This document shows, one piece after another, positions 52,001 to 60,720 of a stretch of 64,000 nt of DNA; the stretch's first letter is position 1; the number at the start of each line of letters is the position of its first letter. Origin of the DNA: Bifidobacterium erythrocebi (GTDB lineage: Bacteria > Actinomycetota > Actinomycetes > Actinomycetales > Bifidobacteriaceae); NCBI RefSeq assembly GCF_012932675.1, contig NZ_JAAIIF010000010.1, positions 1 through 64,000 on the forward strand. The letters run 5' to 3'. Made by a program: the position numbers and the translations under genes. The notes below the pieces were generated by a model. It was given only the letters and a program-made list of their open reading frames with translations. It was not told the DNA's origin and made no database searches.

Positions 52001-54967
52001 GGCATCACCCCGGCACAGGAACATTCCGGCATAGCGGCCCGCGACGACAGCATCACCGTACGCCCCGGAACCGAAGTCGCGGTACCCGTCACCGCCAACG
52101 ACATCCCCAGCGAAGGGACGGACCCCACCCTCAACAGCCGACTCGATATACAAGGGCGCATCGAAGCCCGCGTAACCGGCGACAGCATCACCATCAACAC
52201 ACCGAACGAGGAAGGCACCCACCACATCAGCTACACCGTGCGAGACCGGGCGGGATTCGAAAGCACCGCCACACTGACCGTGCAGGTCAAGCGCAACGCC
52301 ACAATCCAAGCGCCGCAGGCACACGACTACCGCATCCCGGCACACGCCACCCTCGGCAAACGCACCGTGAACGTAGACATCGGCGCATGGATCGCCAACC
52401 CCTCCGGCCCGTTCAACGACCTCGCCGTACACGTGGACGACGCATACCGGCAGCAGGCACACGCAAACGGCACCATCATCACCCTGAACCTCGCCGAAGA
52501 GGCCTACACACTCCCCTACACCGTCACCAACACCGCGCACGGAGTACACTCCACCGCATTCATCCACGTACCGGCATACGGAGCATTCCCGCCGACAAAC
52601 CGCCCCGACGCGCCCAAACTGACGGTTTCCTCCGGCAAAACCATCACCATCGCACTCGCCGACCACATCCGCGTAGGAGCAGGCAAACAGGCATACATCG
52701 ACGCCCGCGACCCCATCACAACCTCCAAAGGCGGCACCGGCGAAGCACTCGCCGACCGGCAGACCATACGATTCACCGCACCAGCGGACTACGCAGGCCC
52801 GGCCTCCCTCACCCTCACCGCCACGGACACCAAACCCGGCGGCAAGGCACCCGGCGCCACATCGGTCATCATGCTGCCCATCACCATCACAGGAAAACAA
52901 CGGCAACCGCCCACGTTCCCCACAACGACGGTGGACGTGGCACCCGGCGACGCCGCACGAACCATCGATCTGAACGCGCTCGCCACAGGCACGGCATGGG
53001 ACACGACAACGGAACCCCTCACCTACTCGGGAGGCACCGACTCGACCGGCATACAGGCATCCGTATCACGATCCGGCCGCATGCGCATACACGTCGCCGA
53101 CAACGCCAAGCCCGGCTCAATCGTCGCCATCCCCTTCCAGGCCCACACCGAAACCGACACGGTGGACGCCGGACTGAACGTACGCATCATAGCCTCGTCG
53201 CGCCCGCTCGCCCGCATCGCACAGCACACCATACGACTGCACGCCGGCGAAACAACGCAGATCGACATACTGGCCGACGCCTACAACCCATTCCCCGAAA
53301 CCCCGCTCACCGTAACCCACTGCGGCAAAACAAGCGAAACCATCACGCTACACTGCAACACTTCCGGCACCATCGACATATCCGCAGCCAGCAACGCAAC
53401 CGGCACACAGGATATCGCCATCACCATCGAGGACGCCACCCACGCCAAAGAACGCACGATCACCGGCACACTGCGCATCGTGGCGGCGAACGTTCCGGAC
53501 GCGCCCTCGCTCTCGGCCATGCGCTCGCAGCCGCAGAACGGGGCCGTCACCTTGCTGTGGACTCCCGGACGGAACAACGGGGGCGACGTGCTCGAATACG
53601 AGGTGAACGTCGACGGGCAGGCCGAATCCGCAATATCCTGCGGCACCGATACTGTCTGCACGATCGACGGCCTGGCCAATGGCAGGCAGCACACGTTCAA
53701 GGTGCGCGCCAGGAACGACATCGGCTGGTCGGCGTATTCCAACAGCGTCACCGCCACGCCGGACACAGCGCCGGAAGCGCCGGGCCGTCTTCAGGCAACA
53801 GGCGGCAGAAACACGCTGAGCATCACATGGCAGGAGCCTTCCGGCAGCGGAACGGCATTCAGCGCGCCAACGTCATATATCGTCACGCTTGACGGCACCG
53901 ACGGCACTCGTCGGCAGCGCATCGAGACCTCCGCATTGTACGCCTCGTTCTCCGTTACGGACGCCATACTGTCGGATTCGACCTCATTCACCGTCACGGT
54001 CCGCGCGGTGAACGGCACCGGCCCCGGCAAACAGGCGAGTCTGGCCGTCGCCTCCGGCGAGGTATACGGCGAACCTGACCGTCCCGTCATCGCCCTGCGC
54101 CAAGACGAGACGGATCCCAATCTCATCAGAGGATCGGTCGAGTTCGGCGATATGCGCGGCAACCGATGCCACAGCGTGGCATTGGATCGCCGCACGTCCG
54201 GCAAGGAGCCCACCTGCGCGGATACCTCGTTCGAGTTCACAATCGGGGACAGCGAATTCTTCTCCCCCATATCGCTCACCGCCACGGTGCGTACGAATCG
54301 CGGATTGCAGGTGCGATCCAAACCCGCGTCGATCACTCCCACCACTCCCATAGGCCGCGTCGAATTCCTGAAAACCGACGGCTCGGATGGCGTCTGCTCG
54401 ATGCGTTGGCGCGTCGATGGCAAGGCCGATTCCGTTGCGGCGAGCCTGCATGGCATGACCAGCTCCCGAACGTCCGGCACGTTGGAATATGTTCCCGACC
54501 CGTGGACCCCATGCGAGACGGGAACCGTGACCCCGTTGCTGAACGGCGAAACGGGAGCCACCATAATCAGCCCCGCCGATTCGAGCATGCTCAGACCAGC
54601 CGCGAGCATCACGCCACCATCGTCGGTCCGATGGGACGGACATGACCACATCATCGTGCGCGGCGGGCACGTCGATGCCTATGGATGTCCTGCCGCCATA
54701 CGCCTGACCGTCAATGGGGTCCCGTTCGCATGGACACCGTCGGATGGGCAGCGCATCGACGTCTCCACACTGCCGCAGGCCTCGTCGTACCGCTGGGCGG
54801 TGCAGGTCACCGGCACGGGAGACAGCCGGCTTAATGCGGAACGCAGGCCAGTGCGGGATCTTGTGGAGGGTTCGCGCGCCGCCGTTCCCTCGGCATCGGC
54901 GACGGGTCTAAGCAGCCGGCAGTCGCAGCACCGGGCACGATTCCGGTCCATTCTTTGCCACTCATAA
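49040..54967 (+). CDS. giant cell-surface protein with cadherin/Ig-like repeats and two FN3 domains
   Basis: About 1975 residues. The basic cytoplasmic start is followed by one TM helix (LVPVLLALMLLAFIAGVIVV) and a beta-rich, propeller-like segment (about 55-390). A series of tandem cadherin/Ig-like domains follows, with signatures such as DDEFGIRASSRMTIDVLRND, FTDPDGDPLTLLSAAP, ANDIDPMGGVLSITSV and DDSITVRPGTEVAVPVTAND. Two fibronectin-III domains lie at about 1483-1575 (RNNGGDVLEYEVNVDG ... VRARNDIGWSAYSNSV) and 1576-1673. A C-terminal module with paired cysteines closes the protein. Start: ATG at 49040 (MPTIPFYPRRP) is preferred; earlier TTG/ATG starts lack the basic-TM pattern but the site's own ribosome-binding sequence is poor. 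Exported, N-terminally anchored; likely adhesion or sensing with the kinase upstream. Confidence 0.85.
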   Translation: MPTIPFYPRRPKRGAHDGRSLPPSAKRLVPVLLALMLLAFIAGVIVVRSVVRHQVHCDDGTVWVTSTAQGKAMRFNADIEEPTAAVMAKGGRFDIVQSGDHALLTGAAGVSAINAATLDVAEHAVAERDRTVLVGGGTVALLNRRSGNVYAGPMERIGDIAGMGGTPSMRLGSGGKMTVDHEGTVWGYRPSDGMVLAIRHGSGGAKEAGSLSDGGKLAVSAFTVVDGVPVVLSGNRLIFRGGEVSIESTDGTMMQALLQAAPTDDRQSGWVALALPGKLVLVDLRSHSPKPLSLDSPDDGTPAQPVSTGGCVHAAYSQRSGNFIRVCSPTAEGAEFASLAKVSNSSELVFRANHRHAILNDTGNGTIWNPQRSPDAIAVQWNAVQPNPDTRRDPASSAGNSDSLSPDCASEPSRTGHIRAVDDEFGIRASSRMTIDVLRNDEGAGCSALRIDRVGAPTGGTARITPVLHGRYLQIDASEARGGTIRFTYDISDGHGRTATASARLNIVDASGNRAPQQIEVPADISVEQDASYTMNALESFTDPDGDPLTLLSAAPHNGSDARVSARADGRLTFHAGSSQSGRVGVELTVSDGTHTGTGVVFFAIHAADSLPARIDPVSQDAISATPVTLDLSPYIHATGAGTPSLEDATAPEHTTVSLDGTANTLTFTAATPGTYHVPFTVTQGKQQSTGTIRFTVSPPTAERSAPIAANDAVALNANNTAVLVPLANDIDPMGGVLSITSVTAPAGSAITATTLAGGRISLTAKRQLAAPVSVAYTVANAVGSTKGTIIVHPNGTVAGSTLLRADDFTVPIRCGGTRTVDVLDHVQYDDAAGIRLESALHTDESFLGTVHASEHSIRYQAPEQPGDYAAIYTVTNDYGEKISATVTFSVHRRDADGKKPAKPRDIRMNARPGATIRIPITLTGIDDSDDAMLLGLGNELPRLGRIIETDADSLTYEAYADANGTDTFSYAVEDWSGRRSQAMIRIGITPAQEHSGIAARDDSITVRPGTEVAVPVTANDIPSEGTDPTLNSRLDIQGRIEARVTGDSITINTPNEEGTHHISYTVRDRAGFESTATLTVQVKRNATIQAPQAHDYRIPAHATLGKRTVNVDIGAWIANPSGPFNDLAVHVDDAYRQQAHANGTIITLNLAEEAYTLPYTVTNTAHGVHSTAFIHVPAYGAFPPTNRPDAPKLTVSSGKTITIALADHIRVGAGKQAYIDARDPITTSKGGTGEALADRQTIRFTAPADYAGPASLTLTATDTKPGGKAPGATSVIMLPITITGKQRQPPTFPTTTVDVAPGDAARTIDLNALATGTAWDTTTEPLTYSGGTDSTGIQASVSRSGRMRIHVADNAKPGSIVAIPFQAHTETDTVDAGLNVRIIASSRPLARIAQHTIRLHAGETTQIDILADAYNPFPETPLTVTHCGKTSETITLHCNTSGTIDISAASNATGTQDIAITIEDATHAKERTITGTLRIVAANVPDAPSLSAMRSQPQNGAVTLLWTPGRNNGGDVLEYEVNVDGQAESAISCGTDTVCTIDGLANGRQHTFKVRARNDIGWSAYSNSVTATPDTAPEAPGRLQATGGRNTLSITWQEPSGSGTAFSAPTSYIVTLDGTDGTRRQRIETSALYASFSVTDAILSDSTSFTVTVRAVNGTGPGKQASLAVASGEVYGEPDRPVIALRQDETDPNLIRGSVEFGDMRGNRCHSVALDRRTSGKEPTCADTSFEFTIGDSEFFSPISLTATVRTNRGLQVRSKPASITPTTPIGRVEFLKTDGSDGVCSMRWRVDGKADSVAASLHGMTSSRTSGTLEYVPDPWTPCETGTVTPLLNGETGATIISPADSSMLRPAASITPPSSVRWDGHDHIIVRGGHVDAYGCPAAIRLTVNGVPFAWTPSDGQRIDVSTLPQASSYRWAVQVTGTGDSRLNAERRPVRDLVEGSRAAVPSASATGLSSRQSQHRARFRSILCHS

Positions 54968-55018
54968 CACCCATATCGTCCCTAACATCATCAGCCAATC
55001 ACCGAATAGGAGACCATC

Positions 55019-56587
55019 TTGTCGTTCTTCTCTGCAAAACCACGCGCATCAAAACCACGCTTGTCGCGGTTGCCCGTACCCACGCGAGGTTCCGCGCCTG
55101 ATTCCACGCCCGGCCCCATACCCGATAGCGCACTCGATGCCATGACGGCACCCGCGAGCGCCGAAAGCCTGCCGGACGAGACGCGGATATCCGATGCCAC
55201 ACGCATATCGGACGCCACGCATGTATCGGGCGGCACACGCAGCCCGAACAGCGCAATCGTTCCAGACAGTGCACGCATCCCAAACAACGCATGCATATCG
55301 GACGAGACACGAATATCGGATGCCACACATATCTCCACGGTCACGAAGGCCACGGCACAACGCGATATGCCGCAGTGCGATACGCCACAGCAGAATGATT
55401 CCGATATCAGGTCTTCCGTACGCAGTGCTCGGGAAGATGCAACCGGCAACGCAGCATCAACTGTCGGAACCGCCAAACCGATTGCCAAACCAACCGCCAA
55501 ACCGACCATGCCCCGGACCATCGAGGAATTCCAGCAGGGGTTTGCCTGGCTTGCGGAACGCATCTCATCCGAAATCATCGGCAAGCCGGTTGCAGTCAGG
55601 CGGCTGCTCACCGTGCTGTTCGCCGGAGGCCACATGCTGCTGGAGGACGAGCCCGGCACCGGAAAAACCAGATTGGCACGCACTGCGGCACAATCCGTGG
55701 GCGTGGGTTTCGGACGCATCCAGTTCACTCCGGACCTGCTGCCCTCCGATGTGGTGGGCGTCACGCTGTACGACCAGAACACCGGAAGGTTCTCATGGAG
55801 GAAAGGACCGGTGTTCGCCTCGCTGGTATTGGCCGACGAAATCAACAGGGCCTCGCCGAAAACGCAATCCGCCCTATTGGAGGTGATGGAGGAGGAACAG
55901 GTCACCATCGACGGCATCACGCATGGCATGCCGCAGCCGTTCATGGTGATCGCCACGCAGAATCCTTCCGGGCATCTGGGCACCTATGCGCTGCCGGAGG
56001 CGCAGCTGGACAGATTCATGATGCGCATATCCATAGGCCACCCGGACCGTGAATCCTCGTTGGCCATTCTCCGCAACGATATTCGCGGGGCTGCCTTGGA
56101 ATCGCCGGATTCAGACGTTTCCTCGGTTCCCTGCGATCAGGAGAATACGGCGAAATCGACAGGTCGGCCCGTACCGAATCATGCTGTACCGGATCATGCC
56201 GTACCAGATCATGCCGCGTCAGGCCAGGCATCAGCATGGGTGCTTGCCATGCGTTCCGTCGCCGAACGCGTGCACATGGATGATGCCATCGGCGAATACA
56301 TCATCCGTCTGGTCGAGGCGACACGCGGCGATCGGCAGGTGAAGACCGGGGCGTCTCTGCGCGGCGCGTTGGCATTGTCCCGGTGCGCTCGCGTCGCGGC
56401 GGCGGCTGATGGCCGGGACTATGTGCTGCCTGACGACGTTGCCGAGCTTGCCGTTCCCGTATTGGCTCATCGTCTTGCCCTCACCGCGGAGGCGATCTGC
56501 TCGCAGGTCCCCCAGAGCGAGGTCATGCGGCGCATCCTGGAACAGGTTCCCGTGCCATCCATTGGCAGGGAAAGGAGCCTGCCATGA
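55019..56587 (+). CDS. MoxR-type AAA+ ATPase with repetitive N-terminal extension
   Basis: 522 residues. The unusual N-terminus of about 165 residues is low-complexity and contains ten hexapeptide-type units (53-112). The AAA+ core follows: IIGKPVAVRRLLTVLFAGGHMLLEDEPGTGKT (Walker A 210-217), PSDVVGVTLYDQ, LVLADEINRASPKTQSALLEVMEE (Walker B), IATQNP (sensor 1), and a lid domain with KTGASLRGALALSRCARV. A 15-bp tandem triplication gives VP(N/D)HA repeats (385-399) in the lid linker. The start is a TTG at 55019 with AGGAGA at good spacing. MoxR ATPases act as chaperones for partner proteins; the DUF58 partner gene overlaps its stop by 4 bases. Confidence 0.92.
   Translation: MSFFSAKPRASKPRLSRLPVPTRGSAPDSTPGPIPDSALDAMTAPASAESLPDETRISDATRISDATHVSGGTRSPNSAIVPDSARIPNNACISDETRISDATHISTVTKATAQRDMPQCDTPQQNDSDIRSSVRSAREDATGNAASTVGTAKPIAKPTAKPTMPRTIEEFQQGFAWLAERISSEIIGKPVAVRRLLTVLFAGGHMLLEDEPGTGKTRLARTAAQSVGVGFGRIQFTPDLLPSDVVGVTLYDQNTGRFSWRKGPVFASLVLADEINRASPKTQSALLEVMEEEQVTIDGITHGMPQPFMVIATQNPSGHLGTYALPEAQLDRFMMRISIGHPDRESSLAILRNDIRGAALESPDSDVSSVPCDQENTAKSTGRPVPNHAVPDHAVPDHAASGQASAWVLAMRSVAERVHMDDAIGEYIIRLVEATRGDRQVKTGASLRGALALSRCARVAAAADGRDYVLPDDVAELAVPVLAHRLALTAEAICSQVPQSEVMRRILEQVPVPSIGRERSLP
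55175..55354 (+). repeat. hexapeptide-encoding 18-bp repeats inside the MoxR gene
   Basis: The coding sequence reads DETRIS, DATRIS, DATHVS, GGTRSP, NSAIVP, DSARIP, NNACIS, DETRIS, DATHIS, TVTKAT: ten units of six residues. The I-S-x-A-T-x phase recalls left-handed beta-helix hexads. Outer units agree closely at DNA level; the middle ones have drifted. Confidence 0.75.
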
Positions 56588-57954
56588 TGATGCGTTTCGC
56601 CATGCGTTTCCGCTCGTTTCTGTGCACACCGGCCATGCCACGGGTCGGTAGCGTCATCCCCATGCTGGCAACGCATATACAGACCTTGGCTCAGTCCTTC
56701 CTGCGGCGTGCCGTGAATCGTGTTCGGCCGCGTAATCTGCTGCGTATTACCCCGTTCGGTTGGCTTGCCGGGGCATTCGGCACGGTATCGCTTGCCGTGT
56801 TCTGGGTGACGGGATGGCATGAACTGCTGATGGTCGCAGTACCGACGCTGATTGCATTGGCCGCGGCCGTGCTCATGCCGATTGGACGGAACGGCATCAC
56901 GGCAGACCTTGAAGCCGATACCGGCCATGCGGCGCAGGGGCATGACGTAAGTATCCGTCTGGCAGTGCAGTCCCCGGTTTCCGTCCCTCATGCTTCCCTG
57001 CTCGTACTGCATATCGGCGGCATCCCCCACTCCGCGCCCGTTCCTCCGCTTGCCGCCGGCGGAACCCATCAGGTCGACCTGAAACTGAACGCACCGCCCC
57101 GATCGCGATTGACGGTCGGGCCGTTGTCGCTTCGCCATACGGGGCCTTTTGGTCTGTCGACCCGTGACCGGCAGCTCTGCCCGGCCGGCACCATATATAT
57201 CCACCCAAGCACTGTCGCACTGCCTCATGCGCCGAGCCAGTACCGCCATGACCTGGATGGCAGCGAGCGCCCGGATGCCATGGATGAGGGGCTGTCCTTC
57301 CATGGTCTGCGCCCCTATGTTCCCGGGGATGACGTGCGCGGCATGCATTGGCTGAGCACAGCAAGAACCGGCACGCCCATGGTCCGTCAATATGACCGCA
57401 CGCAGCATGCGTTGAGCGTGGTGCGGTTCGAGGCGACCGCCACGGAGTATTCCGGCAGGGACGAATTCGAACTGGCGGTATCCGCATTAGCCTCGGTCGG
57501 GGTGCATTGTCTGGAGCGGCAGGATTCCCTGAGTGTTGGTATTCGCCCCGGCGGTACTCCGTCCGCCAGCGCGCTGCCCGCCGGCATTCCACCTGCAGAC
57601 AGCGCAACCGGGCAGATCGCAGTGCGGGAGAGACTGCCGTTTCTCAATCTGTGCAGCGGCATCGTCCCGTCGGCACGCGCCGCATCGCAGTCCGCCTCGC
57701 AGCCCGCATCACAGTCCGTATCGCCATCGCCGGCCTTGCAGGGGCAGGTCGCGCTGTACTGCCATGTGGTCGGTTCACGGCATGATCTTCCGGCACTGCG
57801 GAAACGGGTCACGGCATTGTACCCGCGAAGCCTGTGCGTCATCATCGTCGCGCATGAGGGTGCCGAATCGTCCGTCGACTTCCGCCCGGGCGTAGCGACA
57901 ATCACCGTAGGAACACTCGCCCAGCTCCCCCGCCTATGGAAGGAGGCGGTCTAG
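56584..57954 (+). CDS. DUF58-domain membrane protein
   Basis: 456 residues. Two TM helices near the N-terminus (GWLAGAFGTVSLAVFWVTGW; LLMVAVPTLIALAAAVLM) precede a beta domain and the DUF58 signature FHGLRPYVPGDDVRGMHWLSTARTG with MVRQYDR, at about 238-270. A von Willebrand-like C-terminal part contains an Ala/Ser/Gln repeat (SQSASQPASQSVS). ATGA overlap with the MoxR gene. DUF58 proteins are the usual MoxR partners in envelope-stress clusters. The following gene begins 1 base after the stop. Confidence 0.92.
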   Translation: MMMRFAMRFRSFLCTPAMPRVGSVIPMLATHIQTLAQSFLRRAVNRVRPRNLLRITPFGWLAGAFGTVSLAVFWVTGWHELLMVAVPTLIALAAAVLMPIGRNGITADLEADTGHAAQGHDVSIRLAVQSPVSVPHASLLVLHIGGIPHSAPVPPLAAGGTHQVDLKLNAPPRSRLTVGPLSLRHTGPFGLSTRDRQLCPAGTIYIHPSTVALPHAPSQYRHDLDGSERPDAMDEGLSFHGLRPYVPGDDVRGMHWLSTARTGTPMVRQYDRTQHALSVVRFEATATEYSGRDEFELAVSALASVGVHCLERQDSLSVGIRPGGTPSASALPAGIPPADSATGQIAVRERLPFLNLCSGIVPSARAASQSASQPASQSVSPSPALQGQVALYCHVVGSRHDLPALRKRVTALYPRSLCVIIVAHEGAESSVDFRPGVATITVGTLAQLPRLWKEAV

Positions 57955-57955
57955 C

Positions 57956-60478
57956 ATGGCAGCATTCATCGCATCCGCCTTGGCACGTCATCGCACTCTT
58001 CCTGAATGGGCGCGCCCACATCCTGTCTCCGTCATCCTCCAACCGGCAGAGACACAGAACACAGCATCTCCCCGGCGAACCATGCCACGAATCATGGCCA
58101 CAGTCAGGGATCAGGCGTGCGTATTCGCACTTACTGTTCTGGCATGCGGCAACCTCATCGACGTATACGACGATATGGCTGCATGGGCGCTCACCGTTCT
58201 GGCCGCAACGGTTTGCGGGTGCCTGCCCGCGATCTGCTCGGCCGTATTGCGCCACCTATATCAGGAACGATCTCCCAACCCATATACTTCGAGTCCATAT
58301 ATCCATTGGACGATTACCGCTGCATTCATACTGCTGTGCCAGTTCCATATCGGCCCGGCGATCGTATTCCCCGATGCATCGGACGCCACGGGATTCACCG
58401 TCGATTCGCTCGTCCAACGCTGGAACCGTCTGCTTGCCTCGTTCAAGTATCTGATCTGCGCCACACCGCCGGTCGGAGCGGATGCCGTATCGTTGCCGGC
58501 CGTATGGACGCTGGCGTTATGGTGCGCATTGCTTGCCAGCCATGCCGCTCTGATTCGCAAAAGCGGTCTGCGAGCGCTCGTCGCGCTTCCGATTCTCGCC
58601 ACCACCGTGGTCTCCGCCTTGTTGGGAACCGCGGACGGCTGGCATCCCGTTGCGTTGGGCGCCGCCATCATCACCATACTGCTGCCTTGGCTCTGCGCGA
58701 GGTACGACTGTTGGGAACCGAGACGCTGGCTGGCGGCACTGCTGGTTCTGGCGTTGGGATTGTGCATGGGGTGGGGGTCATGCACGCTGATGCCACGGCA
58801 TCGACTCATATTGCGCGACCATTACGAACCGCCGCTTGTCTTGCGGGACAGCACCAGTCCGCTGTCCGGTCTGCGCTCGTATGCGAAGGAGCATCGTGAC
58901 AGCACCGTGCTCACCGCTTACGGTCTGCCGGCCGCCACTGCGGTGCGTATGGCGGTGATGACCTGCTTCGACGGCAATGTGTGGAATGTCTCCGGGTGCA
59001 CCGATAACAATGCATCCGCCACCTATCGTGTGATGAGTTCGAGTGGTGGCGAGCGCGGTTCCGGTTCCGACGATGCCGAACGTCGCGGAACCGCCTCCCG
59101 TGGGCAGCAGGCTTCCACCGTCACCTTCACCATCGGTGAGGGGTTTGCCGGCCGTAGCTGGCTGCCGATCGCCGGGACTCCGGATTCGATACGTCTGCAT
59201 GGGGCGGGCAACCGAGACAACCTGTTCTACAGCGCCGAGACGAACGCCGCCATATATCCCGGCGGCATGCCGGATGGTATGACCTATACCGTCGAGGGGC
59301 GTATGCAGTCCATGCCGTCCGATGCCGATATCGCCGCTTCGGCAAGCGCCAAACGTGCTTCGCCGTCCGCCGGAATCGTTCCGCAGGAGATCGGTACGCT
59401 GGCTTCGAGCATCGCTGGAGGGCGAACCGATGGCGGGGCCATGGCCCAGGCATTATGCGAATGGCTGCGTTCAGAAGGGTGGTTCTCGCATGGCCTGCAT
59501 GGAGAGCATCCCTCCCTTGCCGGGCATGGCAGTCATCGGATGTTGTCGATGTTACGGGAGACCGGGTTGGTCGGCGATTCCGAACAGTATGCCTCGCTGA
59601 TGGCGTTGATGGCGCAGGAACTCGCCCTGCCGGCACGAGTGGTTCTCGGTGTCATTCCCAAGGATCGCAACGGCAGACTTTCCAAGGATCGTGCGAAACA
59701 GGTCAATGGCCGTCTGGTGACGGAATTCACCGGCAATGATGTCGAGGCATGGGTGGAAATCGCCTTCGACCGGTACGGATGGGTGCCGTTCTTCCCCACA
59801 CCGGATGAGACGAAGTCCCCCGATGACGCGCAGAACCTGGCTCCCCCGAATTCGCAATCATCATCACTCCGCTCATCGCCCACGCCGGCCAATCCGCTGC
59901 GCGAGGACTTGCAACCGCGCAGGCATGCCCAGCAGCAGGCGGACAGCACGCCACCGGCCGATCATGCATCGCCATGGCTTGCGGCGCTTCGTCTCGTGCG
60001 GTTGCTGGCATTGTGGCTCACTCCCCTATGGCTGATCTGCGGCGGCGCGGGACTGGTGACCTTGCATACCATGCTGCGCATCTACCGGGCGAGACGCGAT
60101 CCCATGCCTCGCTCGTGCGTGATGTCCGGCTGGTGCACGCTGACCGAGCTCGCACGGCATATCGGCATGACCGGCATATGCCCCACCCGCACCCGACGTA
60201 TGCAGGCGGCGAGCATGAGCCGGCAGTGCCCCGCCGTCGCAGACGCCATACGAACATTGGCCGAGCAGGCGGACAAGGCCGCATTCGCCAACAAGCCGGT
60301 CACGCCGGCCGAGGCGTTGGAGTATTGGCGCAACGTCGATCGAGCACGCTCCCTGATGCTGTCGGCCCTGCCTCGTCACCGCCGCTGGCTCGCCGTGGCA
60401 ACGCCGACCTTCCTGCGGTCGGAGAAGTTCAACGCATGGCTTCGACGCGCACGACTCCCGGCCCGTCGACGTGCATAA
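57956..60478 (+). CDS. transglutaminase-like membrane protein with replaced catalytic residues
   Basis: 840 residues. An N-terminal block of about seven TM helices (to about 275, DUF3488-like), an extracellular region, a transglutaminase-core domain (about 480-620), a Pro/Ser/Gln linker, one more TM helix (LRLVRLLALWLTPLWLICGGAGLVTL) and a cytoplasmic C-terminal DUF4129-like tail. The core aligns well with actinobacterial homologues, but GDCEQFA reads GDSEQYA (Ser 542). The AHAW histidine site reads VEAW (Glu 597). The acid of WVPF(D/E)PTP reads WVPFFPTP (Phe 613). So Cys, His and Asp/Glu are all lost: probably a binding rather than catalytic domain. Last gene of the cluster; no Ser/Thr phosphatase gene follows. 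Confidence 0.88.
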   Translation: MAAFIASALARHRTLPEWARPHPVSVILQPAETQNTASPRRTMPRIMATVRDQACVFALTVLACGNLIDVYDDMAAWALTVLAATVCGCLPAICSAVLRHLYQERSPNPYTSSPYIHWTITAAFILLCQFHIGPAIVFPDASDATGFTVDSLVQRWNRLLASFKYLICATPPVGADAVSLPAVWTLALWCALLASHAALIRKSGLRALVALPILATTVVSALLGTADGWHPVALGAAIITILLPWLCARYDCWEPRRWLAALLVLALGLCMGWGSCTLMPRHRLILRDHYEPPLVLRDSTSPLSGLRSYAKEHRDSTVLTAYGLPAATAVRMAVMTCFDGNVWNVSGCTDNNASATYRVMSSSGGERGSGSDDAERRGTASRGQQASTVTFTIGEGFAGRSWLPIAGTPDSIRLHGAGNRDNLFYSAETNAAIYPGGMPDGMTYTVEGRMQSMPSDADIAASASAKRASPSAGIVPQEIGTLASSIAGGRTDGGAMAQALCEWLRSEGWFSHGLHGEHPSLAGHGSHRMLSMLRETGLVGDSEQYASLMALMAQELALPARVVLGVIPKDRNGRLSKDRAKQVNGRLVTEFTGNDVEAWVEIAFDRYGWVPFFPTPDETKSPDDAQNLAPPNSQSSSLRSSPTPANPLREDLQPRRHAQQQADSTPPADHASPWLAALRLVRLLALWLTPLWLICGGAGLVTLHTMLRIYRARRDPMPRSCVMSGWCTLTELARHIGMTGICPTRTRRMQAASMSRQCPAVADAIRTLAEQADKAAFANKPVTPAEALEYWRNVDRARSLMLSALPRHRRWLAVATPTFLRSEKFNAWLRRARLPARRRA

Positions 60479-60600
60479 TGCCAGACCCACCGGCACACGC
60501 GCTCCACCGGCACACATAGCCCGCCAGCTCACGTAATCCGCCAGCTCACGTAATCCGCCGACTCGCATAGCCCTACAAGCAGCAAACCCGCCAACAGCAA
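60479..60600. other. short spacer with tandem GCCAGCTCACGTAATCC copies
   Basis: The sequence CGCCAGCTCACGTAATC occurs twice in a row around 60520-60556, followed by a third, looser copy. No gene. The rpoC terminator starts right after. Confidence 0.5.
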
Positions 60601-60651
60601 CAAAAAACGGTGATGGCCCGGAACCGTTGCCGATTCCGGGCCATCACCGTT
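60601..60651 (-). terminator. Rho-independent terminator of rpoC
   Basis: Two 18-base arms, 60606-60623 and 60634-60651, are exact complements (AACGGTGATGGCCCGGAA and its reverse). On the minus strand the stem is followed by a T run (complement of 60602-60607). No T run on the plus strand, so it serves rpoC. Confidence 0.88.
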
Positions 60652-60720
60652 ACCAATCCTATGGTCCGCATGACCCGTCATGCAGACCCCGCCGTCTCTC
60701 AACGGCGTGGATGACTACGC

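Noticed and set aside
51860..52906. 348-residue Val/Gly/Cys-rich minus-strand ORF and other frames within the giant surface protein
   Set aside because: Composition is typical of the antisense of Thr/Ala-rich beta repeats; no start signal.
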